A DNA stretch of 50,525 nucleotides from Lachnospiraceae bacterium UBA3273. Its GTDB lineage: Bacteria > Bacillota > Clostridia > Lachnospirales > Lachnospiraceae. The DNA lies in contig DEUB01000072.1 in NCBI GenBank assembly GCA_002362385.1, positions 1 to 50,525 on the forward strand, given 5' to 3'. The notes beneath the pieces are model-generated. The model did no database searches. It saw only the letters and a program-made list of their open reading frames with translations, and was not told where the DNA came from. Positions 49,967 to 50,525 of the stretch are shown one piece after another. The position numbers and the translations under genes are program-made. Each line of letters opens with the position of its first letter. Position 1 is the first letter of the stretch.

Positions 49967-50525
49967 GAGTTACCTATATTGACCATAGCGGTTTTTTGGT
50001 AGAGACGGAGTCGGCAGTATTTCTTTTTGACTATTATAAGGGAAAGCTGCCGGCTTTTCCTGCCCATAAGCCGCTGTTCATTTTTGCAAGCCATAAGCAT
50101 CCGGATCATTTCAGTTTTAAGATATTCGATCTTTGCGGTCATCCCGGGGGAGTGGCGTATATATTCGGAAACGATATTAAATTAAGCGAGAGGTATCTTC
50201 AGAGGCATAACATAGATCCGGCGGTCAAAGAAAAGATCCACAGAATGTCCCCCCATACTGAGCTGGGTCTTCCGCTTCAGGGAGATAAAGGAAACAGAGG
50301 GGAAGCAGTTTTGATCCACGCCCTGAAATCCACCGATGCGGGCGTTGCATTTTATGTGAGAGAAGGAAACATAAGGATATATCACGGCGGGGACTTAAAC
50401 TGGTGGCATTGGAAAGGCGAAAGCGAGAGTTTTAATAAGGGACAGGAGACTTTATATAAAGCGGAAATCAATTATTTGAAGGAACTGCTGGAAAATGAGG
50501 AAGAAAATGAAAAAAAGGTAGAAAA
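49963..50525 (+). CDS. MBL-fold metallo-hydrolase (3' end outside window)
   Basis: The open frame starts at ATG 49963, overlapping the clpB stop, and runs off the right edge. The visible 187 residues show a metallo-beta-lactamase fold: MRVTYIDHSGFLVETESAVF opens the sandwich, the zinc motif is ASHKHPDHF (HxHxDH), and later IRIYHGGDLNWWHW carries a likely metal-ligand Asp. The family resembles UlaG/YtnP-like or uncharacterised MBL hydrolases; the substrate cannot be guessed. Translational coupling to clpB suggests heat-inducible expression through CIRCE. Confidence 0.85.
   Translation, partial: MRVTYIDHSGFLVETESAVFLFDYYKGKLPAFPAHKPLFIFASHKHPDHFSFKIFDLCGHPGGVAYIFGNDIKLSERYLQRHNIDPAVKEKIHRMSPHTELGLPLQGDKGNRGEAVLIHALKSTDAGVAFYVREGNIRIYHGGDLNWWHWKGESESFNKGQETLYKAEINYLKELLENEEENEKKVE

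Overview
The window looks like a chromosomal segment of a Clostridia bacterium, most likely a member of the Lachnospiraceae. This rests on several things seen together: a single-chain PurL, a feoA-feoA-feoB operon under a DtxR-type repressor, a class B sortase, a large surface protein with a PxTG-like anchor followed by an unusual two-helix tail, a GH5 endoglucanase, strong GGAGG ribosome binding sites and many textbook sigma-A promoters. No rRNA, tRNA, CRISPR array, transposase or phage gene was recognised. Both ends cut genes: purL on the left and a metallo-beta-lactamase-fold hydrolase on the right.

Layout. 0-5 kb: purL and a membrane-anchored GH5 glucanase. 5-8 kb: an ABC ATPase with a small membrane protein (minus strand), then a corrinoid pair (a methionine-synthase-activation-like protein and a cobalamin adenosyltransferase). 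7.7-11 kb: iron uptake, with a DtxR-family repressor divergent from feoA-feoA-feoB; the promoter between them carries two operator-like palindromes. 11-14.5 kb: mnmA, an aminotransferase and a class B sortase. 14.5-16.2 kb: an ECF sigma factor and a membrane anti-sigma-like partner. 16.3-21 kb: sstT, a two-component system and a two-gene ABC exporter. 21-23 kb: a DUF362 protein and a LysR regulator.

23-36 kb is a sulfur and Fe-S block: cysK, tcdA and an Rrf2/IscR-like regulator on one side, and a cysteine desulfurase, IscU scaffold and metY on the other. The two halves are separated by about 7 kb of more AT-rich accessory genes: an AraC/GyrI regulator, an arsR-permease-thioredoxin cassette, a GyrI-like fragment behind a MerR-type promoter, a WYL regulator divergent from a DJ-1/PfpI protein, and a MATE exporter with an attenuator-like leader. 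The cysK, desulfurase and metY promoters share a 19-nt motif just downstream of the -10 box, which I infer to be the operator of the Rrf2 regulator.

36-42 kb: a second MATE exporter behind a leader RNA with two related hairpin units and a terminator (candidate guanidine-IV/mepA riboswitch), a TauE-type exporter, an NhaC antiporter overlapping a C39-like peptidase, and a bactofilin paired with a catalytically degenerate LytM protein. 42-47 kb: one giant beta-helix surface protein whose promoter carries an 18-nt direct repeat at 21-bp spacing. 47-50.5 kb: clpB under a CIRCE operator, then the start of the hydrolase gene.

All functional names come from recognising motifs and family resemblance by eye. 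No search or folding program was run.
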